Assembly: GCA_031271465.1 (NCBI GenBank)
Contig: JAISVR010000026.1
Span: 1-52,205, forward strand
DNA length: 52,205 bases
From: Prevotellaceae bacterium
GTDB taxonomy: Bacteria > Bacteroidota > Bacteroidia > Bacteroidales > Paludibacteraceae
Reading direction: 5' to 3'
Position 1 is the stretch's first letter, and the number at the start of each line of letters is the position of its first letter. The notes beneath the pieces are model-generated. The model saw only the letters and a list, made by a program, of their open reading frames with translations, did no database searches and was not told where the DNA came from. Of this stretch, positions 1-10,300 are shown piece after piece. The translations under genes were made by a program, and so were the position numbers.

Positions 1-1
1 G

Positions 2-1519
2 AATGCCCACAAAGCCGACGCAATGATATGTATTTCGAATTGCGATAAAATCACACCCGGAATGTTGATGGCGGCAATGCGCCTGAATATTCCTGCCGTT
101 TTTGTGAGTGGCGGACCGATGGAGGCGGGCAAAATGGACGGCAAGCAAATTGATTTTATTGATGCGCTGATACAAAGTGCCGATACAAGCGTAAGCGATG
201 AGCAGGTCGATAAAATCGAACATTTGGCTTGTCCGTCCTGCGGAAGTTGTTCGGGAATGTTTACGGCAAATTCGATGAACTGCTTGAACGAAGCAATCGG
301 TTTGGCGTTGCCCGGCAACGGAACGATTGTTGCCACGCACAGCGAGCGCAAACGCCTGTTCAAAAAAGCAGCAGAATTAATTGTTGAAAATGCTTACAAA
401 TATTACGAACAAGGCGACGAAAGCGTATTGCCACGCAGTATTGCCACTCGCTCGGCGTTCCTCAACGCAATGACTTTGGACATCGCAATGGGTGGCTCTA
501 CAAACACCGTTTTGCACTTGTTGGCAATTGCCAACGAGGCTGGCGTAGATTTCACAATGGACGATATTGACGCTTTATCAAGAAAAACGCCTTGCTTGTG
601 TAAAGTAGCGCCGAATACGCAGAAATATCATATTCAAGATGTAAATCGCGCAGGCGGAATTTTGGGCATTATGCGCGAACTTGCACCGCTGCTTGATTTG
701 AGCGTAAAGCGCGTGGACGGTTTGACACTCAAAGATGCGGTTTCGGTGTATAATATTATGCAAGTCGGCATTTCGCCCGAGGCAACGAGAATTTATAAAG
801 CTGCACCGGCAAACCGTAAGGGCGCGACTAATCGCACCCCTAACTTGATACTCGGTTCGCAAAACGAATTTTACGACACTCTTGACCAAGACCGCGCTGA
901 AGGCTGTATCCGCGACATTGCTCACGCTTACACGAAAGACGGCGGTTTGGCAATCCTAAAAGGAAATATCGCTCAAGACGGTTGTGTAATCAAAACCGCA
1001 GGTGTGGACGAAAGTATCTGGCATTTCAAGGGAACGGCAAAGGTTTTCACTTCGCAGGATACGGCTTGCGACGGCATTTTGCGCGGCGATGTGCAGGCGG
1101 GCGATGTGGTGGTTATCACGCACGAAGGTCCCAAAGGCGGACCCGGAATGCAGGAAATGCTTTACCCGACTACCTATATTAAATCACGGCATTTGGGCAA
1201 AGAATGTGCACTGATTACCGATGGGCGTTTTAGCGGCGGAACTTCGGGCTTGTCGATTGGGCACATCTCGCCCGAAGCGGCTTCGGGCGGGAATATTGGA
1301 TTGGTAAAAGATGGCGATATGATTGAAATTGATATTCCAAATCGCTCAATCAATGTGCTTGTTTCTAATGAAGAACTGGCAAAACGCCGCGCTGCGGAAG
1401 AAGCTCGCGGAAAAGAGGCTTGGACGCCGAAAGACCGCAATCGTATTATTTCTAAAAGTTTGAAGGCTTATGCGCGTTTGGTGAGTTCGGCGGATAAGGG
1501 GGCGGTGCGGGTTGTATAG
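2..1519 (+). CDS. ilvD: dihydroxy-acid dehydratase (5' end outside window)
   Basis: Converts 2,3-dihydroxy-acids to 2-keto acids in valine and isoleucine synthesis, using an Fe-S cluster in the cytoplasm. The reading frame is open to the window edge, so the Met at 23 is internal. Roughly 110 N-terminal residues are missing relative to the family length of about 610. The CDK-x2-PG signature lies right at the start. A Cys-rich [12 protein letters not shown] segment (about 235-265) supplies cluster ligands, and the second family signature [11 protein letters not shown] is at about 1217-1250. It begins an ilvD-ilvB-ilvN cluster, but an inserted cassette separates it from ilvB. Confidence 0.97.
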   Translation, partial: NAHKADAMICISNCDKITPGMLMAAMRLNIPAVFVSGGPMEAGKMDGKQIDFIDALIQSADTSVSDEQVDKIEHLACPSCGSCSGMFTANSMNCLNEAIGLALPGNGTIVATHSERKRLFKKAAELIVENAYKYYEQGDESVLPRSIATRSAFLNAMTLDIAMGGSTNTVLHLLAIANEAGVDFTMDDIDALSRKTPCLCKVAPNTQKYHIQDVNRAGGILGIMRELAPLLDLSVKRVDGLTLKDAVSVYNIMQVGISPEATRIYKAAPANRKGATNRTPNLILGSQNEFYDTLDQDRAEGCIRDIAHAYTKDGGLAILKGNIAQDGCVIKTAGVDESIWHFKGTAKVFTSQDTACDGILRGDVQAGDVVVITHEGPKGGPGMQEMLYPTTYIKSRHLGKECALITDGRFSGGTSGLSIGHISPEAASGGNIGLVKDGDMIEIDIPNRSINVLVSNEELAKRRAAEEARGKEAWTPKDRNRIISKSLKAYARLVSSADKGAVRVV

Positions 1520-1570
1520 TTTGTCTGAACCTTGATTTGCAGGATTAAAAAATTAACAAGATGAAGAAAT

Positions 1571-1778
1571 ATGGTTGAAATAGGAATAATACTCATTATT
1601 GTAGGTTTAAGTTATTTTTTCTTATGTGTATTTAATCCTAAATTGGTATTGGGACAAAGCGATTAAAATAATGCGGGAAGATAATGTGATTCGTTCATTA
1701 GGAAGGAAGAAATCTCGCCTTTTAATCGGCACAATAAGTTTAGCAGTCCTATATTATAGGAGTGTTATTTATTGGTAA
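1571..1778 (+). pseudogene. frameshifted small membrane protein remnant
   Basis: A frame opening with ATG at 1571 gives a hydrophobic stretch (VEIGIILIIVGLSYFFLCVF) and stops at 1664-1666. A second frame, shifted by one base, continues from about 1652 to a stop at 1776-1778 and holds another hydrophobic segment. Together they look like one two-helix protein of about 68 residues broken by a single indel. Alternatively they are two chance small ORFs. No family recognised. Confidence 0.35.
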
Positions 1779-1809
1779 TAAATAATCTTAAAAATCATAA
1801 ACAAATAGG

Positions 1810-2352
1810 ATGTCCTACAACCCAGACATACACCATCGTCGCAGTGTTCGCCTGAGAGAATACGATTATGCACAGGCAGGATTGTATTTTATAACCATTT
1901 GTGTGCAAAATCACAAGTGTGTGTTTGGGAATATTGTAAATGATGAAATTATTTTGAATGAATATGGTAGAATGGCAAATGATTGCTGGTTGGAAATTCC
2001 ACAGCATTATCAAAATGTTGTTTTACACGAATTTGTAATAATGCCAAACCATATTCACGGGATTTTGGAAATCGCAGATGTAGGGGTCGAATATTTTCGA
2101 CCCGATAATGAAACCGGAAATAAAAGGGTCGAAAATATTCGACCCCTACGGCGACCTAATTGTGAACCGGGAACAATCGGCGCAATCGTGCGGGGTTTTA
2201 AAATCGGCGTTACCAAACAAATCGGTTATTCCATTTGGCAGCGTAATTATCACGAACACATTATCCGCAACCAAAACCGGCACGCGATAATTGTGGATTA
2301 TATAAACAATAATCCTGCAAAATGGGAAAATGATAGATTTTATGCCAATTGA
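1810..2352 (+). CDS. REP-associated tyrosine transposase (RAYT, Y1_Tnp/IS200-like)
   Basis: A 180-residue HUH-superfamily single-strand transposase. The metal-binding HUH motif is PNHIHG (His81, His83), and the likely catalytic tyrosine is in NYHEHIIRN near residue 147. RAYT proteins are domesticated relatives of IS200/IS605 TnpA that recognise GTAG-plus-hairpin REP sequences and are thought to spread them. Residues of about 91-114, in the linker between the two motifs, are encoded by a pair of inverted REP-like palindromes. Such palindromes elsewhere in the window share the GTAG head, so this protein is the obvious candidate mobiliser. A kinase gene follows 10 bp downstream. Confidence 0.88.
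   Translation: MSYNPDIHHRRSVRLREYDYAQAGLYFITICVQNHKCVFGNIVNDEIILNEYGRMANDCWLEIPQHYQNVVLHEFVIMPNHIHGILEIADVGVEYFRPDNETGNKRVENIRPLRRPNCEPGTIGAIVRGFKIGVTKQIGYSIWQRNYHEHIIRNQNRHAIIVDYINNNPAKWENDRFYAN
2080..2149. repeat. inverted pair of GTAG-headed REP palindromes inside the RAYT gene
   Basis: Positions 2080-2103 and 2126-2149 are exact reverse complements (24 bp each, 22-bp spacer). Each is GTAG followed by a hairpin with 8-bp stem (GGGTCGAA/TTCGACCC) and 4-nt loop, with GTAG ends facing outward. This is the geometry of a BIME doublet. Both copies are read in frame through the transposase. Confidence 0.85.
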
Positions 2353-2362
2353 ACAAAACTTT

Positions 2363-2878
2363 ATGAAACCAACACTCTTTATCTTATCTGGCTTGCCCGC
2401 AACGGGAAAATCCACACTGTCAAAACTCATTGCGCAGGAATATGGTGCGGTTTATCTGAGAATTGACACAATAGAGCAGGGGTTGAGAGATTTATGCCGG
2501 TTTGAAGTGCAGGGAGAAGGTTACAGATTATCGTACAGAATAGCGGGCGACAATTTAAAATTAGGTCAACATGTAGTTGCCGATTCTTGTAATCCTGTAA
2601 GCCTCACCCGCAGAGAATGGGAAAATGTTGCAAAAGAAAACGACAGCCTGTTTATAAATATTGAAGTTTTGTGTTCCAATAAAGAAGAACATAAGAAACG
2701 AATTGAAACAAGAAAAAGCGAAATTACAGGATTAAAATTGCCGGATTGGAAAGATGTTGAAAATAGAGAATATCATTCTTGGGAAACAGAACGAATAATA
2801 ATTGACACAGCAAACAAGTCAATAGAAGAAAGTTTTGAAGAATTGAAGAAAAAGATAAACAGCTATAAAACTTTTTGA
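2363..2878 (+). CDS. P-loop nucleotide kinase-like ATPase
   Basis: About 171 residues with a Walker A motif GLPATGKST near the N-terminus, followed by a Rossmann-like kinase body and a C-terminal Glu/Lys-rich helix. It resembles the AAA_33 / zeta-toxin / adenylylsulfate-kinase-like family of small-molecule kinases; the substrate is unknown. An earlier ATG at 2330 would overlap the RAYT end, so I prefer ATG 2363, which places the Walker motif about 8 residues from the start, as usual. It is probably cotranscribed with the RAYT inside the same inverted-repeat cassette. No antitoxin partner is visible. Confidence 0.75.
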   Translation: MKPTLFILSGLPATGKSTLSKLIAQEYGAVYLRIDTIEQGLRDLCRFEVQGEGYRLSYRIAGDNLKLGQHVVADSCNPVSLTRREWENVAKENDSLFINIEVLCSNKEEHKKRIETRKSEITGLKLPDWKDVENREYHSWETERIIIDTANKSIEESFEELKKKINSYKTF

Positions 2879-3046
2879 AAACCTTTAAATTCGTACGGTT
2901 TGCCAAAAAGCGTTTATACCATCACTAAAATTACTTTAAAATTAAGGTTCAGACAAAATGCCAATTTATTAGGTAATCATGATGTGTCAGACATTGAGTA
3001 ATAGAATAAAGATACTGTATATTTAACCCATAACACTCTACATTTT

Positions 3047-3077
3047 ATTGTTTCCAATTAAAAAAGCAATAATTTTG
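3047..3077 (+). promoter_or_regulatory. ilvB promoter
   Basis: TAATTTTG at 3070-3077 matches the Bacteroidota -7 element TAnnTTTG, with a TTG near 3047-3049 at about the right distance for the -33 element. It would give ilvB its own start downstream of the inserted cassette. Confidence 0.5.
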
Positions 3078-3100
3078 TCGGCGAAAATTCAACAAACGAT

Positions 3101-4792
3101 ATGAAAGAAAAAATTACAGGCTCCCATGCCCTGATGCAATCGCTGATTGCCGAGGGGGTAGATACCATTTTCGGCTATCCGGGCGGGCAAATCATGCCTA
3201 CCTTCGATGCCCTGTTCGACTACGCGAAAGAGATAAACCATATCCTCGTGCGCCACGAGCAGGGTGCGGTACACGCTGCCGAAGGCTATGCGCGGGTGTC
3301 GGGGCGCGTGGGTGTTGCACTCGTAACTTCGGGTCCCGGCGCAACAAACGCCATTACCGGCATTGCCGATGCGATGCTGGACTCTACGCCTCTTGTAGTT
3401 ATTGCCGGACAGGTGCCTACCACCTCGCTTGGTACCGACGCTTTTCAGGAAACCGACCTCGTGGGCATCACGCAGCCGCTTACCAAATGGAGCTACCAAA
3501 TCCGCACTGCCGACGAGGTAGCGTGGGCGATAGCGCGGGCGTTTTTCATTGCGCAAACGGGCAGACCGGGTCCCGTGGTGCTCGATTTTACCAAAGATGC
3601 ACAAATTAACATGGTAGATTTCCATCACGAAAAATGCCGTTTCGTGCGCAGTTACCAGCCCGTGCCTGATACCGACCCCGATACCGTTTGGCAGGCAGCC
3701 GCAATTATCAATGCGGCACAAAAGCCGCTGGCACTTGTCGGTCAGGGTGTTACGCTTGGAAAGGCAGAAAAGGAAGTAATGGAATTTTTGGAAAAAGCCC
3801 AAATCCCTGCTGCCGAAACGCTGCTTGGGCTGTCGGCATTACCGTCCGATTATCCGTTGAATATGGGTATGCTCGGCATGCACGGCAACCTTGCGCCAAA
3901 CCTCAAAACCAACGAGTGCGATGTACTGATTGCCATTGGTATGCGCTTTAACGAGCGCGTTACGGGCGATTTGACCAAATACGCCCGGCAGGCAAAAATC
4001 ATTCATTTCGATATTGATATTTCCGAATTGGGGAAAAATGTGAAGCCCGATGTTGGTGTGGCAGGCGATGTAAAACAGACCATCCCTGCTGTTACCGCCC
4101 TGCTCAACACTGCGCGGCACGACGAGTGGATTGCCGGATTTAAGCCGTTGGCAGAAAAAGAATACGAAACGGTTATCAAAAACGAAACCATGCCACAGTC
4201 GGGCGAAATCCGTATGGGCGAGGTAGTTCAACTGATTTCCGATGCTACGCGCCACGATGCAGTACTTGTTACCGATGTAGGTCAAAACCAGATGATTAGC
4301 GCGCGGTATTTCAAATTCAAGCACCCCAACAGCATGGTAACTTCGGGCGGACTGGGCACAATGGGTTTTGGCTTGCCTGCCGCGATTGGTGCAAAAGTGG
4401 GCGCACCTGAGCGTACCGTATGCCTGTTTATGGGCGACGGTGGTTTTCAAATGACAGTAGAGGAGCTGGGTACGGTTATGCAAAGTCAAATCGGTATAAA
4501 GATGATAGTGCTCAACAATTCGCGGCTCGGAATGGTGCGCCAGTGGCAGCAACTTTTCTGGAAGGAACGCTATTCATTCACTACGATGATGAACCCCGAC
4601 TTTGTGCTGCTCGGCAAGGCTTACGGCATTGACAGCCGCCGTGTGCAAACACGCGAAGAATTACCCGGTGCTATCGCCGAAATGCTCAAAGACGACCGCC
4701 CCTATCTGCTCATTGTCGATGTAGAAACTGAGGGCATGGTGTACCCAATGACTCCCGGCGGCACGGCGGTAGATAATGTTTTGCTTGGGTAA
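3101..4792 (+). CDS. ilvB: acetolactate synthase, large (catalytic) subunit
   Basis: A 563-residue ThDP enzyme that condenses pyruvate with pyruvate or 2-ketobutyrate, the first common step of branched-chain amino-acid synthesis. The N-terminal Pyr domain carries catalytic Glu53 (RHEQGAVHAAEG). The ThDP-binding motif GDG (445-447) through NN (472-473) is intact. Length is normal. The regulatory subunit ilvN follows 86 bp downstream. Confidence 0.97.
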   Translation: MKEKITGSHALMQSLIAEGVDTIFGYPGGQIMPTFDALFDYAKEINHILVRHEQGAVHAAEGYARVSGRVGVALVTSGPGATNAITGIADAMLDSTPLVVIAGQVPTTSLGTDAFQETDLVGITQPLTKWSYQIRTADEVAWAIARAFFIAQTGRPGPVVLDFTKDAQINMVDFHHEKCRFVRSYQPVPDTDPDTVWQAAAIINAAQKPLALVGQGVTLGKAEKEVMEFLEKAQIPAAETLLGLSALPSDYPLNMGMLGMHGNLAPNLKTNECDVLIAIGMRFNERVTGDLTKYARQAKIIHFDIDISELGKNVKPDVGVAGDVKQTIPAVTALLNTARHDEWIAGFKPLAEKEYETVIKNETMPQSGEIRMGEVVQLISDATRHDAVLVTDVGQNQMISARYFKFKHPNSMVTSGGLGTMGFGLPAAIGAKVGAPERTVCLFMGDGGFQMTVEELGTVMQSQIGIKMIVLNNSRLGMVRQWQQLFWKERYSFTTMMNPDFVLLGKAYGIDSRRVQTREELPGAIAEMLKDDRPYLLIVDVETEGMVYPMTPGGTAVDNVLLG

Positions 4793-4878
4793 ATCTGTGT
4801 AATATATAATATGTAAGGTTGAAAGCGTAAAAAAAACAACTTTACAAACTTTATGAACTTTACAAACTATCAAACTTT

Positions 4879-5433
4879 ATGAATTCACAAACTTTATATA
4901 CCATAACCGTTTTTTCCGAAAACCAGGTAGGTTTGCTCAATCAAATCTCCATAATTTTCAATCGAAGAAGGCTGAATGTCGAAACGCTTTCCGTATCTCC
5001 GTCGGCTATTGCAGGCATTCACAAGTTTACCATCACCGTGTATTCCGACCGCGATACCATCGAAAAGGTAGTGAAACAAATAGACAAGCGCGTAGACATT
5101 ATCAAAGCTTATTTCAATACCGACGACGAGCTTGTGCACCAGGAAATTGCGCTTTTTAAAGTAGATACGCAAAAACTGCTCGACTCCGGTTCGGTAGAAG
5201 AAATGATTCGCCGCTACAACATTCGCATTCTCGAAATGACCGAAAATTGCGTGGTATTTGAGAAAACAGGGCATTATGCCGAAACTCAGGAGTTATTTAA
5301 GGAACTAAGCCAAACTGTTGGTGTACTGCAATTTATACGCTCCGGACGAATTGCTATTACTAAATCGAAAGTGGAACGATTGAGCGATATGCTGGCTACA
5401 ATCGAAGAAAAATGCAAACAAGACTGCAAATAA
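4879..5433 (+). CDS. ilvN: acetolactate synthase, regulatory (small) subunit
   Basis: 184 residues. The N-terminal ACT domain (about residues 6-80, starting TITVFSENQVGLLNQ) binds valine for feedback inhibition and activates IlvB. The C-terminal half matches the ALS small-subunit C domain. It is one base upstream of the thioesterase, indicating a shared transcript. Length is typical. Confidence 0.95.
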   Translation: MNSQTLYTITVFSENQVGLLNQISIIFNRRRLNVETLSVSPSAIAGIHKFTITVYSDRDTIEKVVKQIDKRVDIIKAYFNTDDELVHQEIALFKVDTQKLLDSGSVEEMIRRYNIRILEMTENCVVFEKTGHYAETQELFKELSQTVGVLQFIRSGRIAITKSKVERLSDMLATIEEKCKQDCK

Positions 5434-5434
5434 T

Positions 5435-6175
5435 ATGAATGCAAAAATAGGGACTTTCAATTTTGAAGTAGAGTCGTCGTCCTGCGATTTCAACGGACAG
5501 TTGCCTCTGCCTTATTTATTCAACTTGCTGCTCAAAGCTTCGGAAAAACATGCCGACGAACGCCATTTCGGTTACAACGATCTCTCCAAGCAAAACAAGG
5601 CGTGGGTACTTTCGCGTATGGGTATGTATATGAACAAATATCCGGGTTACGACACCGTTATTCGCATACAAACTTGGGTAGCAAATATTGAACGGTTTTT
5701 CACGCGCCGCTGCTTTCGGATTTCTACTGCCGATGATACTGAAATAGGCTATGCACAAACTCTTTGGGCTGCCATCGACCTCGAAACTCGCAAACCTTGC
5801 AATATCAACGAATTGGGGTCAACGATAAACGATTATCTTGGTGCCGAAATGGATTTTCCGGAGAAAAAACTCGGTAAAATTGCCGCTATCAACAATCAGC
5901 CTGTTTTGCTGCACAAGCCCGCTTACAGCGACATCGACATCAATGGACATTTCAATAGCGCGCGCTACATTGAGCGGATACTCGATTTATTCGACATTGA
6001 GCAATTTAAAGAAAAATCCGTGCGCGAGTTCGAAATACAGTATCTTGCCGAAGCGTTGCCCGAATCGCGCCTGTCGTTTCACCTGCAAAAAAATGACAAA
6101 GAGTATTTTACGGCAGAAATCAAAGATCATCAAAAAGATATTTCCACCTGTCGGGCAGCTGTACTATTCGGATAA
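5435..6175 (+). CDS. acyl-ACP thioesterase
   Basis: 246 residues matching the Acyl-ACP_TE family: two tandem hotdog domains, the N-terminal one beginning FNFEVESSSCDFNGQLPLPYLF and the second around DIDINGHFNSARYIERILD. It releases fatty acids from acyl carrier protein. It starts 1 bp after ilvN; an acyl-ACP thioesterase in the ilv cluster is a familiar Bacteroidales arrangement, where ilvC usually follows. Here ilvC is absent and pdxS comes next. Confidence 0.88.
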   Translation: MNAKIGTFNFEVESSSCDFNGQLPLPYLFNLLLKASEKHADERHFGYNDLSKQNKAWVLSRMGMYMNKYPGYDTVIRIQTWVANIERFFTRRCFRISTADDTEIGYAQTLWAAIDLETRKPCNINELGSTINDYLGAEMDFPEKKLGKIAAINNQPVLLHKPAYSDIDINGHFNSARYIERILDLFDIEQFKEKSVREFEIQYLAEALPESRLSFHLQKNDKEYFTAEIKDHQKDISTCRAAVLFG

Positions 6176-6237
6176 TACGACAAAAAATAGGACAAAGAAT
6201 AGTATTAATCTGTTATACAACATAAAAGAAAAAACAT

Positions 6238-6245
6238 TACTTTTG
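6238..6245 (+). promoter_or_regulatory. pdxS promoter -7 element
   Basis: TACTTTTG matches TAnnTTTG 26 bp upstream of the pdxS ATG. Confidence 0.5.
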
Positions 6246-6271
6246 CCGAGAATTTATTTATAGAAAAAATT

Positions 6272-7156
6272 ATGACTGACAGTAAAAATTTCAAGATGAA
6301 AACCGACTTTATTGAGGCTCTCAAAGGCGGTGTAATAATGGATGTAGTAAACCCCGAACAAGCTCGTATTGCCGAAGCTGCAGGCGCAGTTTCCGTGATG
6401 GCATTAGAACGCGTTCCATCGGATATTCGTGCACAAGGCGGCGTAGCCCGCATGTCCGACCCCGAAATGATTGTAGGTATAAAAAATGCCGTAAAAATCC
6501 CAGTGATGGCAAAAGCGCGTATCGGGCATATTATGGAAGCCCGTGTGCTTGAAGCGTTGGGTATCGATTGCATCGACGAAAGCGAAGTGCTTACGCCTGC
6601 CGACGATGTATACCATATTTTTAAAACAGATTTTAAAACTCCTTTCGTGTGTGGTGCCCGCAACCTGGGCGAAGCATTGCGCCGCATCGGCGAAGGTGCA
6701 GCCATGATTCGCACCAAAGGCGAAGCCGGCACAGGCGATGTGGTCGAAGCCGTGCGTCATATCCGTCAGGTAAATGAAGATATTCGCCGCGTAATGAGCG
6801 CAACTCCCATGGAACTGATGACTATTGCCAAAGAACTTGGCGCACCTTACGAATTGGTGTTGCAAGTAAGAGCACTTGGTCGTCTGCCGGTAGTAAATTT
6901 TGCAGCCGGTGGCGTAGCAACTCCTGCCGATGCCGCATTGATGATGGAACTCGGCTGCGACGGCGTGTTTGTCGGCTCAGGTATTTTCAAAAGCGACAAC
7001 CCCGAAAAACGCGCAAAAGCCATCGTAAAAGCGGTAGCAAATTACAAAAACGCTTCCATTATTGCCGAAGTATCGAAAGGTCTTGGCGATGCTATGCGCG
7101 GACAAAGTATTGCTCAAATGGACGATAAAGATAAAATGGCTGGTCGCGGCTGGTAA
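6272..7156 (+). CDS. pdxS: pyridoxal 5'-phosphate synthase, PdxS (lyase) subunit
   Basis: 294 residues. Builds PLP from ribose 5-phosphate, glyceraldehyde 3-phosphate and ammonia supplied by the glutaminase PdxT. The key residues fall at the same numbers as in the Bacillus enzyme: Asp24 (VIMDVV), Lys81 (AKARIGH) and Lys149 (RTKGE). The TIM-barrel phosphate-binding segment [20 protein letters not shown] is intact. No pdxT follows; a terminator and secA do. Confidence 0.97.
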   Translation: MTDSKNFKMKTDFIEALKGGVIMDVVNPEQARIAEAAGAVSVMALERVPSDIRAQGGVARMSDPEMIVGIKNAVKIPVMAKARIGHIMEARVLEALGIDCIDESEVLTPADDVYHIFKTDFKTPFVCGARNLGEALRRIGEGAAMIRTKGEAGTGDVVEAVRHIRQVNEDIRRVMSATPMELMTIAKELGAPYELVLQVRALGRLPVVNFAAGGVATPADAALMMELGCDGVFVGSGIFKSDNPEKRAKAIVKAVANYKNASIIAEVSKGLGDAMRGQSIAQMDDKDKMAGRGW

Positions 7157-7174
7157 TTCATCCAACATTAATCG

Positions 7175-7218
7175 AAAAAAGCAAATTGGCAAATACTAAG
7201 TTGCCGGTTTGCTTTTTT
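7175..7218 (+). terminator. intrinsic terminator after pdxS
   Basis: AAAAAAGCAAA (7175-7185) pairs with TTTGCTTTTTT (7208-7218), with inner GGCAA/TTGCC pairing. It lies 19 bp after the pdxS stop. Confidence 0.75.
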
Positions 7219-7334
7219 GATTTGGTACAGTTGCAAAACATCGAAATTATAAAATCAATATTCCAAAAAGAAATAATTCTGAAAATACTTAAAAACTTTT
7301 CATCTATTACAAGTTTAAAAACAGGAAGAATATT

Positions 7335-7342
7335 TATCTTTG
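7335..7342 (+). promoter_or_regulatory. secA promoter -7 element
   Basis: TATCTTTG is a perfect TAnnTTTG element 50 bp upstream of the secA ATG. Confidence 0.6.
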
Positions 7343-7392
7343 CGTGTTTAAAAAAATATAAACCTAAAACCTAAAAAAAAATATTCAAAACA

Positions 7393-10300
7393 ATGGGATT
7401 TAATCAGATTCTTGCAAAAATATTGGGAAACAAGTCGCAACGCGATTTAAAGGAAATAGCTCCGTTTATTGAAAAAATCAAAGCCGTATATCCGCAAATA
7501 GAACGACTGTCGAACGACGAATTGCGTGCCCGCACCCTATCTATTCGTCAAAAGCTCAACGATTCGGTTGCCGAAGAACGAAGCCGCATTGCCGAACTGA
7601 AAGCAAACATCGAGGATACGGACATCAACCACCGCGAAAAAATCTACAACGAGGTGGATAAACTCGAAAAAACCATCACCGAAAAACTCGAAAAAACCTT
7701 GGATGAGGTATTACCCGAAGCATTCTCCATTATTAAAGATACAGCACGCCGTTTCAAAGAAAACGAAGAAATAGCAGTAACTGCCAACGATTTCGACCGC
7801 GAATTGGCTGCCAACCATGATTTTGTGGAAATTGACGGCGATAAAGCAATTTACTTCAATCAATGGACGGCGGGCGGAAACACCATCACCTGGGATATGT
7901 GCCACTACGATGTGCAGCTTATCGGTGGGGTGGTGCTCCACAAAGGGAAAATATCGGAAATGGCAACCGGTGAAGGAAAAACCCTCGTAGCCACGCTGCC
8001 CGTATTTCTTAACGCATTGACAGGCAACGGCGTACATGTGGTTACGGTGAACGATTATCTTGCCAAACGCGACTCCGAATGGATGGGTCCGCTGTACATG
8101 TTTCACGGGCTCCGTGTGGATTGTATCGACAAGCATCAGCCAAACTCCGACGACCGTCGCCAAGCCTACGAAGCCGATATCACCTTCGGTACAAACAACG
8201 AATTTGGTTTCGACTACCTGCGCGACAACATGGCAACTTCGCCGCTCGACCTCGTGCAACGCAAACACAACTATGCCATTGTCGATGAGGTAGACTCGGT
8301 ACTGATTGACGATGCCCGTACGCCGCTCATCATTTCCGGTCCGATACCGAAAGGCGAAGACCAGCAGTTTGAAGAACTTCGTCCCAATGTGGAACGCCTC
8401 TATAACCTGCAACGCACATTGGCTACAAACTATCTCACCGATGCCAAGCGATTGTTGAAATCTTCCGACAAAAAAGAACAGGAAGAAGGCGCATTGGCAT
8501 TGTTCCGCTCGTTTAAAGCTTTGCCGAAAAACAATCCGCTCATTAAATATTTGAGCGAAAGCGGTATTCGTCAAATATTAATCAAAACCGAAGAGTTTTA
8601 TATGGCGGAAAACAACCGCAACATGCACATTGCTACCGACCCGCTTTATTTTGTTATCGACGAAAAAAATCGTACTATCGAGCTTACCGACAAAGGTATT
8701 GATGCCCTCACGGCTTCGAGCGGCGGCGATGCACAATATTTTATATTGCCCGATGTGGGCAGCGAAATTGCCGAAATAGAACGCTCGGAAGGTAGCACAG
8801 AAGAAAAACAACAGCGCAAAGACGAACTCTTGCAACGCTATGCTGTGAAATCTGAACTGCTGCACACCACCAACCAACTGCTGAAAGCCTACACGCTTTT
8901 TGAAAAAGATGTGGAATATGTGGTGATAGACAATAAAGTGATGATTGTGGACGAGCAAACGGGGCGTATCATGGATGGTCGCCGCTACTCCGACGGCTTG
9001 CACCAGGCTATCGAAGCAAAAGAACGCGTAAAGGTAGAAGCTGCTACGCAGACTTTCGCCACCATTACGCTGCAAAATTATTTCCGTATGTACTCCAAAC
9101 TTGCGGGTATGACCGGTACCGCCGAAACCGAAGCAGGCGAATTTTGGGATATTTACAAACTTGATGTGGTAGTAATTCCAACCAATAAACCCATTGCCCG
9201 CAACGATATGGAAGACCGCGTGTATCGTACCAAGCGCGAAAAATACAATGCGGTAATCGACGAAGTTGTAAATCTCGTAAGCGTAGGTCGCCCTGTGCTG
9301 GTAGGTACCACTTCGGTAGAAATTTCGGAACTTTTGAGCAAAATGCTCACCATGCGTAAAATAAAACATCAGGTTTTGAACGCCAAATTACACCAGAAAG
9401 AAGCCGACATTGTGGCGCAAGCAGGACAAAGCGGCACCGTAACTATTGCTACCAACATGGCAGGTCGTGGTACCGACATCAAGCTTTCGGCAGAAGTGAA
9501 AGCCGCAGGAGGTTTGGCAATTATCGGTACCGAACGACACGAAAGCCGTCGTGTAGACAGGCAGTTGCGCGGTCGTGCAGGTCGTCAGGGCGACCCGGGT
9601 TCTTCGGTATTTTATGTGTCGCTCGAAGACGATTTGATGCGCCTCTTCGGCTCCGAGCGCATTGCCAAGGTAATGGACAGATTGGGCTTCGAAGAAGGCG
9701 AAGTGATAGAACATTCGATGATTTCAAAATCCATCGAGCGCGCTCAGAAAAAGGTTGAGGAAAACAACTTCGGTATCCGTAAACGACTGCTCGAATACGA
9801 TGATGTGATGAATTCGCAGCGCGAAGTGATATACACTCGTCGTCGTCACGCACTGATGGGCGAGCGCATCGGGGTAGATATTTCCAATATGATTTTCGAT
9901 ACGGTGAGCGATACGGTAGAAAATAACCACAAGGCTAACGACTACGAAGGTTTTGAGATGAATATGCTTTCTACATTCAGTATCGACAGTCCTTTTACGG
10001 AAGAGGAATTCAATTCCGGAAAATTGCCTGCGCTTATCGACCGTGCAGACGAGGCTGTACTCGACAATTTCAAACGCCGGATGGACAAGCTGGCTACGGT
10101 TACCGCACCGGTTATCAAGCAAGTGTACGAAGAGCGCGGACAACAATTCCAAAACATCATTGTGCCGATAAGCGACGGAAAACGCACTTTCAACATCAGC
10201 ACCAACCTCGAAGCTGCCGCTAAAACAGAAGGCAAGGAAGTAATAAAAGCGTTTGAAAAAACGATTATGCTTTATGTGATTGACGATGTGTGGAAAGAAC

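Larger units (their letters stand above)
1520..2957. mobile_element. cargo cassette bounded by 14-bp inverted repeat (RAYT + kinase)
   Basis: TTTGTCTGAACCTT at 1520-1533 is the exact reverse complement of AAGGTTCAGACAAA at 2944-2957. The left copy begins one base after the ilvD stop; the right copy lies just before the ilvB promoter. Between them are a decayed small membrane-protein gene, a RAYT transposase and a P-loop kinase. Related GTCTGAA termini recur at 46066-46420 and 50168-50251. That the whole interval moved as one unit is inference; the inverted repeats are seen directly. Confidence 0.55.

Noticed and set aside
2363-2878. Zeta-type toxin of a toxin-antitoxin pair
   Set aside because: The P-loop kinase fold fits, but no antitoxin-sized partner is adjacent; the neighbour is a transposase.
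2960-3100. Riboswitch or leader-peptide attenuator before ilvB
   Set aside because: I saw no run of Ile/Val/Leu codons and no terminator hairpin in this interval, only a promoter-like element.
3089-3802. Long minus-strand frame opposite ilvB, and similar long frames opposite secA, ilvD and the flavodiiron gene
   Set aside because: Shadow frames opposite clearly recognisable enzymes; no family features of their own.
7186-7374. 62-residue ORF after pdxS
   Set aside because: It begins inside the pdxS terminator and covers the secA promoter; composition looks non-coding.
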